Source: an uncultured Neokomagataea sp.
GTDB lineage: Bacteria; Pseudomonadota; Alphaproteobacteria; Acetobacterales; Acetobacteraceae
Length of the DNA: 64,000 nucleotides
Direction of reading: 5' to 3'
Assembly: GCF_946476835.1 (NCBI RefSeq)
Contig: NZ_CAMKWA010000005.1
Span: forward strand, 98,871-162,870
The notes beneath the pieces are model-generated. The model was not told the DNA's origin and searched no databases. It saw only the letters and a list, made by a program, of their open reading frames with translations. Shown here in pieces: positions 27,221 through 38,700 of the stretch (positions are counted from its first letter, which is position 1; every line of letters begins with the position of its first letter). A program made the position numbers and the translations under genes.

Positions 27221-29311
27221 ATGTTTACCCAACCCTCTCGCCGTCTTTCACGACTGGCGTTCTTAACCTGCAGTTGCGCTATTCCACTGCTCATCACCCC
27301 CATATATGCGGATGACACCCCTGAATTCATCACGGTAAATGGTACTAGGAGCCACGTGAATAACGCAGACACTTCAAGCCTTTTACGTAATAATTTAGGA
27401 TTCAGCGCCTATTCAGCAGGTGGCATTTCCTCTCTTCCCGTTTTGAACGGCATGGCGGATGATCGGGTCGCAACCTTTGTGGACGGTATGCGCCTATCTG
27501 CAGGCTGCCCGAACCACATGAACCCGGCCATGTCTTATATCGACCCGGACTCCGTATCCTCAGCCGTTGCCACCGCAGGCATAACCTCCGTCAGTGACGG
27601 CGGAGACAGCACTGGCGGTACCATCACCATCACGCGCAAACCGCCCATTTTTTCTAAAAATGCAAAACTCCTCATCACAGGAGAAGCGCGCGGCACTTAC
27701 CGCAGTAATGGTGGTGCATCTGGCGCATCCGGCTCTTTGACCATTGCCAATAACTGGCTAAGCCTGCGCTACACGGGCTCTTACGCCCATGCCAGTGACT
27801 ACCATGCAGGTGGCGAGGGGCAGCGCGTACGGTCAACAAATTATCTAACCTATAATCACGCCATTACTCTGGGCATACGACATGAGGCACAACTCATCAC
27901 CCTCACCGCAGGGCAACAAGACACACCCTATGAAGGCTTCCCCAATCAGTACATGGACCTCACCAATAACCGCTCAACCTTTGTGAATGGAAAATACACC
28001 AACACGTTTCACTGGGGCACATTAGAGGCCAGCGGCTTCTGGCAGCGCGTCTCTCACGCCATGAATATGCTCTCAGATAAAGGCGGACACAGCGCGACCC
28101 GCGGGATGCCGATGAACACGAACGGGCGCACAGCAGGCTACACACTAAAAACCACCATCAACCTCTCCACACACCACACTCTGGGCCTCGGCAGCTCCTT
28201 CGAACATAGCGGCCTCAACGATTGGTGGCCCGCACTACCCAACAGCATGATGATGGGTCCCAACACCTTCCATAATATCAATAATGGGCACCGCAATCAT
28301 CTCGGTCATTATGCTGAATGGCATGCTACTTGGTCGCCACATCTCTCCACGGAACTCGGCCTCCGCAGCGACATCATTATGATGAATACAGGCCCCGTCA
28401 CGCCCTATTCATGGACGGGCATGATGAACATGGCAGACGCCATGGCGGCAAAACGGTTCAACACTTCATCCCGTGGACGGACCGATTATAATTTTGACGT
28501 CACAGCCCTCACTCACTGGGATGCAACCGATACCTTCTCCATAGAAGGCGGCTACGCCCGCAAAACCCGCTCCCCCAATCTTTATGAGCGTTACGCATGG
28601 GGCCGTGGCATTATGGCGATGAAGATGATCGGTTGGTTCGGCGATGGGAATGGCTATGTTGGCAACCCAAACCTCACCCCAGAAATCGCTAATACCATCA
28701 GTACAACACTCCACTGGCATGACAAAAGCAACGAACGTTGGAGTGTGCAGATACAGCCTTACTACACGTATACGCATCACTACATAAACGTCACGCCTCT
28801 TGCCACACTCACGAATGGCCGCCGTACCCTCGCCTTCGCGAACCACAACGCACAAAGTTACGGCATTAACAGCAACGCCTTCATCCAGCTTTGGAATAAA
28901 ACGGCCTACGGCAAAGCCGTACTTCACACACACCTTAACTGGGTACGGGGGCAAGACCTCATCACCCATACAGGCCTATACCAACAAATGCCGACGAACG
29001 GTTCCGTACGCTTCCAAGAAACCTACGGCGCATGGAGCGGCTATACCGAACTCACATTGGTCAAAAAGAAAAGTACCGTTGACCTGCTCCGCAACGAACC
29101 ACACACACCGGGATACGCCCTACTGAATTTAGGCAGCTCTTACCACTGGCGCGCTTTTACCCTTGAAGGCAGCATCGAAAACCTTCTGAATCAGCATTAT
29201 TTCCTTCCCCTCGGCGGCCTATCTTTAGGAGATTACCGCAGCACAGGTGTTCTCTCACCACTTCCCGGCCTAGGGCGTTCTTTCAATCTTAGCCTGAGCG
29301 CTAAGTTTTAA
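27221..29311 (+). CDS. TonB-dependent copper receptor (OprC/NosA type)
   Basis: A 696-residue outer-membrane receptor with signal peptide (cleavage near residue 30, IYADD). The plug shows the copper-receptor signature LPVLNGMADDRVATFVDGM followed by CPNHMNPAMSYIDPD. Cys96 and Met100 form the CxxxM copper site described for OprC of Pseudomonas. The barrel ends in NLLNQHYFLPLGGL and a terminal Phe. It would import copper for periplasmic or respiratory cuproenzymes. The DUF2946-like gene upstream supports the copper assignment. Confidence 0.92.
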   Translation: MFTQPSRRLSRLAFLTCSCAIPLLITPIYADDTPEFITVNGTRSHVNNADTSSLLRNNLGFSAYSAGGISSLPVLNGMADDRVATFVDGMRLSAGCPNHMNPAMSYIDPDSVSSAVATAGITSVSDGGDSTGGTITITRKPPIFSKNAKLLITGEARGTYRSNGGASGASGSLTIANNWLSLRYTGSYAHASDYHAGGEGQRVRSTNYLTYNHAITLGIRHEAQLITLTAGQQDTPYEGFPNQYMDLTNNRSTFVNGKYTNTFHWGTLEASGFWQRVSHAMNMLSDKGGHSATRGMPMNTNGRTAGYTLKTTINLSTHHTLGLGSSFEHSGLNDWWPALPNSMMMGPNTFHNINNGHRNHLGHYAEWHATWSPHLSTELGLRSDIIMMNTGPVTPYSWTGMMNMADAMAAKRFNTSSRGRTDYNFDVTALTHWDATDTFSIEGGYARKTRSPNLYERYAWGRGIMAMKMIGWFGDGNGYVGNPNLTPEIANTISTTLHWHDKSNERWSVQIQPYYTYTHHYINVTPLATLTNGRRTLAFANHNAQSYGINSNAFIQLWNKTAYGKAVLHTHLNWVRGQDLITHTGLYQQMPTNGSVRFQETYGAWSGYTELTLVKKKSTVDLLRNEPHTPGYALLNLGSSYHWRAFTLEGSIENLLNQHYFLPLGGLSLGDYRSTGVLSPLPGLGRSFNLSLSAKF

Positions 29312-29690
29312 GGAAAAGCTCTCAATACATTCAAGATCATTCAAGACGTATATTCATTCTTGAAAATCTAAATACATCTATTGGCGGATACCTTGTAACG
29401 GGGCGTTTTTTTGCCTGTCATAAATGCCGCCCACTACCTCATACAGGAAAAGATCATACCTGCTTCACGTAGCGAGGCAGATATGGTCTCTCCCTTGGGC
29501 TGTAAATCAACGGAACGTCGCTAGAATCTACCCAGTGCTTCAATTTGGAACATGCCATGCATCGTTAGAGCAGTGGTGATTTTAAGCCGCAGCGAACCAA
29601 AGTTGGAAACCTACCGAAGCACTCTTTCGGTTTTGACCCTTCCCTTGTAAGGTAAAGGCCATTTTTTCGCTTACTTCGGAGCCTTTCGCC
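29312..29690 (+). ncRNA. 379-bp gap before glyQ: candidate structured leader or small RNA
   Basis: No protein gene. Several inverted repeats are present: GGCGG/CCGCC (29383-29387 with 29427-29431) around an inner imperfect helix and a T7 loop; CTGCTTC/GAGGCAG near 29460-29480; GGGCT near 29497 with AGCC near 29586; and ACCGAAG/TTTCGGT (29613-29631) ending in a short T-run, like a terminator. Together these could be a ~180-nt small RNA or a long glyQ leader. It does not match T-box, glycine riboswitch, tmRNA, RNase P or SRP RNA by eye. A 6S-like rod was considered but not established. Confidence 0.35.
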
Positions 29691-30593
29691 TTGTCCGACA
29701 ATCGGCCGCTCTGTTTTCAGGATCTCATCCTGCGCCTTCATCGCTTTTGGGCCGATAAAGGCTGTGCCATTCTTCAGCCTTATGACACCGAACTCGGTGC
29801 CGGCACGCTATCCCCACACACAACGCTACGTGCCCTCGGTCGTACGCCGTGGTCTTGCGCTTATGTACAGCCTTGCCGCCGCCCGTCCGATGGTCGCTAT
29901 GGTGAAAACCCGAACCGCCTTCAGCATTACTACCAATACCAGGTCCTGCTGAAGCCAACACCAGAAGACAGCCAGCAGCTTTTGCTGGAAAGCTACCGCG
30001 CCATTGGGATTGACCCCGACAAGCACGATATTCGTTTTGTAGAAGATGACTGGGAAAACCCCACCATCGGCGCATGGGGCCTTGGTTGGGAAGTCTGGTG
30101 TGACGGAATGGAAGTCACACAATTTACATACTTCCAGCAGGTCGGCGGCATCCCAACCGTCATGCCGTCAACAGAATTGACCTACGGTCTAGAGCGTCTG
30201 GCCATGTACGTTCAGGGCGTCGAGAACGTGTATGACCTCGACTATAATGGCAAAGGCCTAAAATATGGTGATGTCTTCCTCCGCGCAGAGAAAGACTACT
30301 CACGCCATAATTTTGAACTCGCCAATACAGATATGCTGTTCGCACACTTCAAAGATTGTGAAGCTGAATCGATCCGCTTAGCCGAGGCTGGCGTGGCTCA
30401 ACCTGCTTTTGACCAGTGCCTAAAAGCATCCCACCTGTTCAACCTGCTTGATGCACGCGGTGTGATTTCCGTGTCCGAACGCGCCTCCTATATTGGCCGC
30501 GTCCGTACGCTCGCGAAAGCATCCTGTGAAGCATGGCTCGCCGGTGAAGACGCTGACGACACAGCGGGCGAAGAGGACAAGAACAATGGCTGA
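29691..30593 (+). CDS. glyQ: Glycyl-tRNA synthetase alpha subunit
   Basis: A 300-residue catalytic subunit of the bacterial alpha2-beta2 enzyme, with characteristic [17 protein letters not shown] at the N-terminus, [25 protein letters not shown] (class II motif 2 region) and [19 protein letters not shown] start with GGAG 9 nt upstream. The last eight bases overlap the glyS start, so both subunits are made from one coupled transcript. Confidence 0.97.
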   Translation: MSDNRPLCFQDLILRLHRFWADKGCAILQPYDTELGAGTLSPHTTLRALGRTPWSCAYVQPCRRPSDGRYGENPNRLQHYYQYQVLLKPTPEDSQQLLLESYRAIGIDPDKHDIRFVEDDWENPTIGAWGLGWEVWCDGMEVTQFTYFQQVGGIPTVMPSTELTYGLERLAMYVQGVENVYDLDYNGKGLKYGDVFLRAEKDYSRHNFELANTDMLFAHFKDCEAESIRLAEAGVAQPAFDQCLKASHLFNLLDARGVISVSERASYIGRVRTLAKASCEAWLAGEDADDTAGEEDKNNG

Positions 30594-32640
30594 ATTTTTC
30601 CTCGAACTCTTCTCTGAAGAAATCCCCGCAGGCGCACAGGAAAAGGCTGTAAACGACCTCTCCTCTTTGCTCACCACGGCGCTTGATGGCCTAAACCCAT
30701 CCAACATCCGCACCTATTACGGCACACGCCGGATTGCCATCGCACTCGATGTTGATGCCGAAATCCCTGCACGCACACTCTCTGAGCGCGGCCCACGTGA
30801 GGGCGCACCTGAAAAAGCCCTCGCGGGCTTCACCCGCAAACATGGCGTCACCCCCGATGATTTGACGCTTGAAAACGGGTTCTGGGTGCTGAACCGAGAT
30901 CTTCCGCCGGTTCCCGCCTCCGCACGCATCGCAGAAGCCCTGCCGGACTTGCTGTGGAAATTCCCATGGCCAAAATCCATGCGCTGGGGCAATGGTTCCC
31001 TCTTCACATGGATCCGCCCTCTGCGCCGTATTGTGTGCTTGTTAGACGGTGCACTCGTCGAGTTTGACCTCACCCGTGATGGTGATGATGCTCACGGCCT
31101 GCGCTCCGGCACACAATCCGAAGGGCACCGCTTCATCGCTCCCGAAGCCTTTACCGTCACATCCGCTGCACAATGGCGGAGCGCCCTCACAGAACGCTCC
31201 GTAATCGTCGATGCCGATGAACGCCGCACCATGATCCGCGACGGCGTTGCAGCGCGTGCCGCAGAACACGGCGCACTCGTCGTGGAAGATGAAGGTCTGG
31301 TGAGTGAAGTCGCTGGCTTGGTAGAGTTCCCGGCTCCGCTGATTGGTAAAATTGACGATGCCTTCATGGACCTGCCACCAGAAGTCATGCAGGTTTCCAT
31401 GCGGATCAACCAGCGCTACTTTGCGCTTCGCACACAAGATGGCAAAGCTGCTCCGCTTTTCGCATTTGTGGCGAACCTGCCATTTGCGGATCAAGGCGCC
31501 CTCACTATTGCTGGCAATGAGCGCGTACTGCGCGCCCGCTTCGCAGATGCCCGCCACTTCTGGGACCTTGACCGCAAGACCCCACTCGCAGAGCGCGTTT
31601 CAGCCCTTGATGCCGTAACGTTCCATGCGAAGCTCGGCACACAAGGCGCACGCGCACAACGCATCTCAGCCCTTGCGGGAAAGGTTGCGCAGGCCATGGG
31701 CCTTGATGCCACCAGCATTACCCATGCTGAACGGGCTGGCCTTCTGTCCAAGGCAGACCTCACCACCGGCATGGTTGGTGAATTCCCAGAACTTCAAGGC
31801 GTCATGGGTGGCTACTACGCAGCGCATGACGGTGAAGCAAAGGCCGTAGCACAGGCCGTATCCGAGCATTACCTGCCACGCGGCCAAGCTGATGCAACAG
31901 CAACAGCGCCCGTCTCTATCGCCGTTGCGCTTGCTGACCGCCTCGACCTGCTTGCCGGTTTCTTCGCCATCGGTGAAACACCAAGTGGCTCCGGAGACCC
32001 ATACGCACTGCGCCGCGCTGCACTCGGCGTCATCCGTACCATCCGCGATAATGGCCTGCGCCTTGACCTTATGGCACTCATCACCGAGGCCGCCGCTGGC
32101 CGTGATGGTAAAACATTAAAGACCCTGCCACCCTTCATTGCAGAACGTCTGCGCGTACAACTCCGCAGCGAAGGCGCACGCTATGATGTCCTCGCAGCCA
32201 CCTTAGCTGGCGGTTTGGATGGAGACCTCGTACGCCTGCTCGCCCGCACAGATGCACTCTCCGCGATGATCCAATCCGAAGATGGCAAAAACCTTCTGGC
32301 CGCAGCAAAGCGCGCTGCCAATATCTTGCGTATCGAAGATAAAAAAGACGGCCCACATACCGGTGAGCCTGACGCATCTCTCTACACACAAGACGAAGAG
32401 CGCGCTTTAGCAACCGCTCTCACAGCAGCTGTTGCAGACACCAAGACCGCCCTAGAGGCCGAGAACTTCACGCAAGCCATGCAAGCCATTGCAAGTCTGC
32501 GCCCTGTACTCGACCGCTTCTTTGAAGCGGTCATTGTGAATGCACCAGAGGCCGATATTCGAAAAAACCGCCTCCGGCTTCTGGCAACATTCCGCGCGAC
32601 CACTGGTCTCATTGCAGATTTCAGCCAAATCGACGGCTAA
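30586..32640 (+). CDS. glyS: Glycyl-tRNA synthetase beta subunit
   Basis: A 684-residue tRNA-binding subunit of glycyl-tRNA synthetase, starting [16 protein letters not shown], which is the family's hallmark opening. An HD-like domain ([27 protein letters not shown]) sits mid-protein and the DALR anticodon domain is at the end. The start ATG at 30586 lies inside the end of glyQ; the GAAGAGGACAA before it gives a ribosome site. Confidence 0.97.
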   Translation: MAEFFLELFSEEIPAGAQEKAVNDLSSLLTTALDGLNPSNIRTYYGTRRIAIALDVDAEIPARTLSERGPREGAPEKALAGFTRKHGVTPDDLTLENGFWVLNRDLPPVPASARIAEALPDLLWKFPWPKSMRWGNGSLFTWIRPLRRIVCLLDGALVEFDLTRDGDDAHGLRSGTQSEGHRFIAPEAFTVTSAAQWRSALTERSVIVDADERRTMIRDGVAARAAEHGALVVEDEGLVSEVAGLVEFPAPLIGKIDDAFMDLPPEVMQVSMRINQRYFALRTQDGKAAPLFAFVANLPFADQGALTIAGNERVLRARFADARHFWDLDRKTPLAERVSALDAVTFHAKLGTQGARAQRISALAGKVAQAMGLDATSITHAERAGLLSKADLTTGMVGEFPELQGVMGGYYAAHDGEAKAVAQAVSEHYLPRGQADATATAPVSIAVALADRLDLLAGFFAIGETPSGSGDPYALRRAALGVIRTIRDNGLRLDLMALITEAAAGRDGKTLKTLPPFIAERLRVQLRSEGARYDVLAATLAGGLDGDLVRLLARTDALSAMIQSEDGKNLLAAAKRAANILRIEDKKDGPHTGEPDASLYTQDEERALATALTAAVADTKTALEAENFTQAMQAIASLRPVLDRFFEAVIVNAPEADIRKNRLRLLATFRATTGLIADFSQIDG

Positions 32641-32675
32641 AAACAAAAACACTCCCCCTTATTTTGGGGGAGTGT
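32640..32675 (-). terminator. Terminator of the rod-shape operon, shared with glyS
   Basis: A perfect 10-bp stem ACACTCCCCC / GGGGGAGTGT (32649-32658 with 32666-32675). On the minus strand it is followed by TTTTTGTTTTT. It lies between the convergent glyS and rodA stops. Confidence 0.85.
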
Positions 32676-32704
32676 CCAACACTACCTCATAGAATAAAGC
32701 GATT

Positions 32705-33862
32705 TTATTCGGGGTCCATCTCATTCCGATATACCCATGACGATAATAAAAGCCCAAAACCAAACATCATCGTCAACATGGCTGAACCGCCATACGAAAT
32801 CAGCGGCAACGGCACCCCACCAACGGGGATCGCCCCCATCACCATCGAAAGATTAACCGCACAATATAAAAAGAAATCCATAGCGATGCCCAAACCTAGC
32901 AAACGCCCAAACTGATTGCGGCTCCGCAAAGCAATGAGCATACCGCCCAAGACCAGCGTACCCAACAAACCGATAACCGTTATGCCACCCACAAAGCCCC
33001 ATTCTTCACCAATCATAGTAAAGATAAAGTCTGTCTGCTTTTCTGGAAGAAAACTCAACTGCCCTTGGCTGCCATGCAGATAGCCTTCGCCCCACATACC
33101 ACCAGAACCCAAAGCAATTTTAGATTGAATAATATTATACCCAGCCCCTAAAGGGTCACGTTCTGGGTGCAAAAACGTATCAATGCGCGCCTTCTGATAA
33201 TCATGCAAATGACCATAAATAAACTTACCCAAAAAAGGGATAGGTGCGACCAAAGCAATAATCTGCCACAACCGCATACCTGCGGAAAAAAATAACGTTG
33301 CCCCAATCACACCAATAATTGTGGCCGTTCCTAAATTCGGCTCTTTCAGGACCAAAAGAACCGGCAGCAAAGTAATAATCGCCGGAAAAATCAATCGTAA
33401 TGGGTTACCCAGTCGCTCAGGCCCCGTACGGTGAAACCATGTGGCTAATGCTAAAACAAGAGCAATTTTAGCAAACTCAGATGGCTGAAACTGCAAACCA
33501 GCCAAATTCACCCAACGCTCCGCCCCCTTACCGACATGCCCCATTTTCAAAACAAGTCCGAGCAAAATCAAAGAGACACCATACATAGGCCACGCGATAA
33601 GCCGCAGCACACGAGGCGGCACTAAAGCCACCCCAATCATCATGACCAACCCCAACCCAAAACGCACCATTTGCGGCCCAGCAAACGGATGAGATGACCC
33701 GCCCCCGGCCGAATAAAGCGCGATGTAACCAACCCCTGCCAGCATGCAAATCAACAGGACATAAAACCAGTTAACCTGCATCAAGCGTGCCAAAGGCCGA
33801 AAATCTGGCTCAGCCCGCAACAAGCGCTTTTCACGCCGCAAAAACCCTAAACTATTACGCAT
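32705..33862 (-). CDS. rodA: Peptidoglycan glycosyltransferase RodA (SEDS family)
   Basis: A 385-residue polytopic inner-membrane protein of the SEDS family that polymerises glycan strands in the elongasome together with PBP2. Family marks: LAGLQFQPSEFAKIALVLALATW, the LPEKQTDFIFTMIGEEWGFVGG loop with its conserved Asp/Glu, and the C-terminal IPVGGVPLPLISYGGSAMLTMMFGFGLLLS. About ten helices, usual length. Start overlaps the mrdA stop by one base (TGATG). Confidence 0.96.
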   Translation of the reverse strand: MRNSLGFLRREKRLLRAEPDFRPLARLMQVNWFYVLLICMLAGVGYIALYSAGGGSSHPFAGPQMVRFGLGLVMMIGVALVPPRVLRLIAWPMYGVSLILLGLVLKMGHVGKGAERWVNLAGLQFQPSEFAKIALVLALATWFHRTGPERLGNPLRLIFPAIITLLPVLLVLKEPNLGTATIIGVIGATLFFSAGMRLWQIIALVAPIPFLGKFIYGHLHDYQKARIDTFLHPERDPLGAGYNIIQSKIALGSGGMWGEGYLHGSQGQLSFLPEKQTDFIFTMIGEEWGFVGGITVIGLLGTLVLGGMLIALRSRNQFGRLLGLGIAMDFFLYCAVNLSMVMGAIPVGGVPLPLISYGGSAMLTMMFGFGLLLSSWVYRNEMDPE

Positions 33863-35790
33863 CAGCCTTGCCCTGAATCTGTACGCGCAACAGTCTGACC
33901 TGGCGGGCGCGCCTGATTTTCTGGATCACGCAGCAAGGTATCCGTCATAATTTTCTTAGCCAGAGGGGCAGCTTCATCCGCACCTGCATTCCCATGCTCC
34001 ACCACAATTGACACCGCATAATGCGGATCATCATAAGGCGCGAAACAAATAAACAGCGCGTGTGGACGGTACTCCCACGGCAAATTAGCCGAATTAAAAT
34101 GCCCAGATTCACGCATTGCACGTGACACACGCCGCACCTGCGCCGACCCCGTTTTCCCAGCCATTGTAATACCCGGCAGATCAAGCCGCGCTTTTGGTGC
34201 CGTACCGTGCTGGTCATTCACAACAGCAAACATCCCCGCGCGCACAATGCTGAGATGCTCCTGCGGGATTTCTAAACTCGGAATCGTATCTGACACAGAC
34301 AAAGTCGATACATGCTCATTCACCGTCCGTAAAAGATGCGGCTGCACATTCCGCCCCGATGCAATACGCGAAGCATAAGTTGCCAACGCTAATGGCGTCA
34401 CCTGCACAAAACCCTGCCCGATACCCGCATTGACCGTATCACCGCCATTCCAGTGATACCCATGCTTTCGCCGCCACTCCGGCGTAGGAATCACCCCCGA
34501 TCGTGCGTGTGGAAGCTCTATCCCAAGCGGCACCCCCAACCCCATCGTGTTCGCAATGTCTTTGATCGGATCCATACCGCAACGGCGGGCCACTTCGTAA
34601 AAATACACGTCACACGAGTATTTCAGCGCTTCCCGCATATCAACCGAGCCATGACCATATTTATTCCAACAATGGAAGCGCACTCCCCCCATATCGAAAT
34701 AACCCGGACAGACAAAACGATCCTGCGGTGTAACCGAACCCGCCTTTAATGCGGCCATTGCAACAGCGGGTTTAAAGGTGGAACCCGGCGGATATACCCC
34801 CGACACAGCCTTATCCACCAATGGTGTTTTTGGGTCTTCCACCCATTCATTCCACTGTGCATGACTCACACCGGAATCAAAGAGCGATGGATCAAAAGAG
34901 GGCGTACTCACCATCGCCAACACTTCACCATTGCGGCAGTCCATCACAACTGCACTCGCAACGCGGTCTTCCAAACTATCCCGCACCTGCTCTTGCAAAA
35001 CGGAATCAAGCGTTAACCTTACTGTAGCCCCCTGCTGCCCTTCTGCTCGGTCCAACTCACCAATCACACGCCCATGCGCGTTCACTTCCATTTCAACGGA
35101 ACCCGGCTCACCACGAAGTAAGGTTTCCTGAGTTTGCTCCAACCCAGCACGCCCAACACGCATTCCGGGCAAAGACAAGGTCACATCATGCGCGACATCC
35201 GTCTCATTAGGCGGCGCAACATAGCCCACCAAATGCGATGTTAACGCACCTAACGGATATAAACGCGTCGAACCAACATCAACCAGAACACCCGGCAAAG
35301 AGGGGGCGTTCAGCTCAATCTTTGCCATATCATCCCATGACAAAAACTCACGCAACGTTACCGGCACATACTTCCGAAGATGCTTTAAATCGCGCTCAAT
35401 ACGCGCATGATCATGCTCATCCAAATCAATGAACGTACCAAAACGTTCAATGACAGCCGCGACATCTGTCGTTTCTTCCGGCATGAGCAAAGCACGCCAA
35501 CTCACTTTATTCTCAGCTAAAGAGCGCCCGAAACGATCCTGTATTGGCCCACGCGCAGGAGCCAAAAGGCGCTTACTGGTACGGTTCCGTTCAGCCAATT
35601 GCCGAAGATGCTCCCCCTCATGCAACTGTAACGTATGTAAACGCCGCCCTAATACCCCAAGCACCCCCGCCTGCACCGCCATCACAACCAAAGCACGCCG
35701 CGTAAAGACCCCGCGCGACGAACGCACTGCTCCATCCCCCCTTTTAAAGAGATTTTGCAACAAGCGAGATTTGCGAGCGCGTGGCAACAT
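33862..35790 (-). CDS. mrdA: Penicillin-binding protein 2 (elongasome transpeptidase)
   Basis: About 642 residues. One N-terminal transmembrane helix (ALVVMAVQAGVLGVLG), a dimerisation/pedestal region, then the transpeptidase domain with SxxK (STFK, Ser337), SxD (SCD, Ser392) and KTG (KTGSAQ, Lys546). These are the class B PBP catalytic motifs; the protein cross-links peptidoglycan for side-wall growth. ATG at 35790 is used; an in-frame TTG at 35811 would add seven residues, and neither has a clear ribosome site. Lies between mreD and rodA. Confidence 0.95.
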   Translation of the reverse strand: MLPRARKSRLLQNLFKRGDGAVRSSRGVFTRRALVVMAVQAGVLGVLGRRLHTLQLHEGEHLRQLAERNRTSKRLLAPARGPIQDRFGRSLAENKVSWRALLMPEETTDVAAVIERFGTFIDLDEHDHARIERDLKHLRKYVPVTLREFLSWDDMAKIELNAPSLPGVLVDVGSTRLYPLGALTSHLVGYVAPPNETDVAHDVTLSLPGMRVGRAGLEQTQETLLRGEPGSVEMEVNAHGRVIGELDRAEGQQGATVRLTLDSVLQEQVRDSLEDRVASAVVMDCRNGEVLAMVSTPSFDPSLFDSGVSHAQWNEWVEDPKTPLVDKAVSGVYPPGSTFKPAVAMAALKAGSVTPQDRFVCPGYFDMGGVRFHCWNKYGHGSVDMREALKYSCDVYFYEVARRCGMDPIKDIANTMGLGVPLGIELPHARSGVIPTPEWRRKHGYHWNGGDTVNAGIGQGFVQVTPLALATYASRIASGRNVQPHLLRTVNEHVSTLSVSDTIPSLEIPQEHLSIVRAGMFAVVNDQHGTAPKARLDLPGITMAGKTGSAQVRRVSRAMRESGHFNSANLPWEYRPHALFICFAPYDDPHYAVSIVVEHGNAGADEAAPLAKKIMTDTLLRDPENQARPPGQTVARTDSGQG

Positions 35791-35847
35791 GTGGTGGGTG
35801 TTCAAATCCAAAAAAGCAGAGCGACAAAGGGCGTTTTAACAGAACAC

Positions 35848-36414
35848 CTATGCGCGATCAGGATTCGCAAACGTTCGGCTACCCCAAGAGAATAAAGCCA
35901 TAAGGCTTGGGTAAAGGCCAATTGTCAGCACTGCCTGAAAAACACCGGGCATAGGCGATAAAAACGCAAAGGCATGAATACAGACAAGCAGCCACTGAAG
36001 ACAGCATGTTAATATTACAAAAAGCGCAAAGATGAGCCACACTAAGAGAAAGCTCACCTGAGCCAAAGCATAACGCCAATGCCGCGCCACACCATAGAAG
36101 ACTAAGAGCGCCAAAACCGCCAAACCTGGCGGCCCAAAACTGTACAACTCAAGAACGATCCCACACAAAAACACAACAGGCGTTGGCATAAGGCGTGGGC
36201 GGTTCTGCCCCCAAAACCACACAACACATAACGCCACCCCAAACTGCGCCTCCTCTTGCCCAGGCACACCAAACGGCGCGGAGAGGAAAATAATGACCGC
36301 AATCAACAACAGCGTTGGCATTGCGGATCGGAACACCCGGTCCAACACCAAACGCCATGTTTGCTTCGGTTCAACGGCAGAATGTAAATTAGGGGTCGAG
36401 CGCTCAGCGACCAT
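35848..36414 (-). CDS. mreD: Rod shape-determining protein MreD
   Basis: A 188-residue membrane protein with five to six hydrophobic helices (MPTLLLIAVIIFLSAPFGV near residue 33, later LAVLALLVFYGVARHWRYA). Sequence is poorly conserved in the family; assignment rests on size, helices and position directly after mreC (3-nt gap) and before mrdA. Confidence 0.87.
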   Translation of the reverse strand: MVAERSTPNLHSAVEPKQTWRLVLDRVFRSAMPTLLLIAVIIFLSAPFGVPGQEEAQFGVALCVVWFWGQNRPRLMPTPVVFLCGIVLELYSFGPPGLAVLALLVFYGVARHWRYALAQVSFLLVWLIFALFVILTCCLQWLLVCIHAFAFLSPMPGVFQAVLTIGLYPSLMALFSWGSRTFANPDRA

Positions 36415-36417
36415 AAT

Positions 36418-37356
36418 TTAATGACCACTCGCCGGCGGCACAGGCATCGACTGGAGCAAAAAGGGCAAACCAAACATCGTACTGTCAGACGATAATGGCT
36501 TCGAATCCATTACCCGTGCCTTCACCCGTCCCGGGGCATCAGGGGCCACCAAACTTTGACCACCATAATCAAAAATGCGCACAATATCGAGGCGCGCCAA
36601 ATCAGCATCAGGCACAACAACAGGATGATTAGGAGCGCTGTAATGAACACTCCCAATAGGCAATCCCGCTGGCATTGTGCTCTGCCCTCGCGTTTGCACA
36701 CGCTCCCCTTCAATCGGGTGTTGATTTTGCGGGTAATACATCAAACGTGGCGTTGCCCCATCATCCCCCACCATAATCGCGTCTGCATGTGAGGTCGAAA
36801 GCGTCACAGGAATACGGCTCGCATCATCATTAATTTGAAGAACACGTACCGTATGCGGCCCCACTTCCGTCACACGCCCGACGAGCCCAGCCGCATCCAG
36901 TGCAACGTCACCAGCCCGTACAACGTGACCATCCCCTACATCCAGTAGAACAGCCCGTGCATAAAGGCCACCATCATCACGTGTAACACGCCCCGTCACA
37001 TATTGCGGTGTCGGCTCAGGAATCCAATGCAAGCTATCTTTTAGCTGTGCATTCTCACTAGCGAGTACTACTGCCACATCATACCAATGCCGCAAGGCCC
37101 GGTTTTCTTCACGAAGACGACTGCACTCACGTGCCAAATCCGTCGCACCATGTAAGTCTTCAATCCAGTGCCTCACCTGTATCTGCGGCCACACCATCGC
37201 ATGATACGCTGGCGCCAACAGATCTGCTGCCAGCAAACGTGCTTCATCCACGGCGGAACGCTTGGCCCACCCGATCACAAGCAAACCAACCGCCAACATC
37301 ACCAGCACGGGCAAAGAAGCCCGTGCTACAATCTGTTTAGCATGAATAGACAGCAT
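36418..37356 (-). CDS. mreC: Rod shape-determining protein MreC
   Basis: A 312-residue protein with an N-terminal transmembrane helix (LPVLVMLAVGLLVIGWA), a coiled coil (DLARECSRLREENRALR) and a periplasmic beta-barrel region containing VTRDDGGLYARAVLLDVG and GLVGRVTEVGPHTVRVL, the MreC core. It scaffolds the elongasome between MreB and PBP2. The C-terminal ~50 residues are low complexity. Lies 19 nt after mreB. Confidence 0.93.
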   Translation of the reverse strand: MLSIHAKQIVARASLPVLVMLAVGLLVIGWAKRSAVDEARLLAADLLAPAYHAMVWPQIQVRHWIEDLHGATDLARECSRLREENRALRHWYDVAVVLASENAQLKDSLHWIPEPTPQYVTGRVTRDDGGLYARAVLLDVGDGHVVRAGDVALDAAGLVGRVTEVGPHTVRVLQINDDASRIPVTLSTSHADAIMVGDDGATPRLMYYPQNQHPIEGERVQTRGQSTMPAGLPIGSVHYSAPNHPVVVPDADLARLDIVRIFDYGGQSLVAPDAPGRVKARVMDSKPLSSDSTMFGLPFLLQSMPVPPASGH

Positions 37357-37375
37357 AATGAGGCCGACCGAGCAC

Positions 37376-38425
<1,050 letters not shown>

Positions 38426-38579
38426 TTAATACTCCTGGCGCGACGCAAAGGCGGCAGAAACGCAGTTCCAATTCAGAATGGGGCTTACCGACCCCACAGC
38501 AATACGACAAGAGGAAGTATCCCGTAACAGGCATCAAATGATAGCCAAAAGGGAACTTATCGCCCCATCGCAACAAAAA

Positions 38580-38585
38580 ATTATA
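38580..38585 (-). promoter_or_regulatory. Likely -10 box of the mreB operon
   Basis: TATAAT on the minus strand about 155 nt before the mreB start, with no clear -35 hexamer. The 275-bp divergent region 38426-38700 otherwise shows only a GGGGT/ACCCC mini-hairpin near 38479-38496 (GGGGCTTACCGACCCC) and no gene. Confidence 0.5.
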
Positions 38586-38700
38586 TCCTGCCGCAATCCA
38601 GCCATCTTCTAATCACCTTCTCAGCGCAGTTCATGCGCTATCATAATCACGTAGATCTTTGCTTTCAGGTCCGCATCTTCAACACAGGTTACGACTTATC

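Noticed and set aside
28466..28969. 167-codon minus-strand frame inside the copper receptor gene
   Set aside because: Antisense shadow of a well-supported receptor gene, with no ribosome site or recognisable domain.
29450..29640. 6S RNA ahead of glyQ
   Set aside because: A rod-like fold with a central bubble can be drawn loosely, but no conserved 6S segments could be matched, so only a generic structured RNA is reported.
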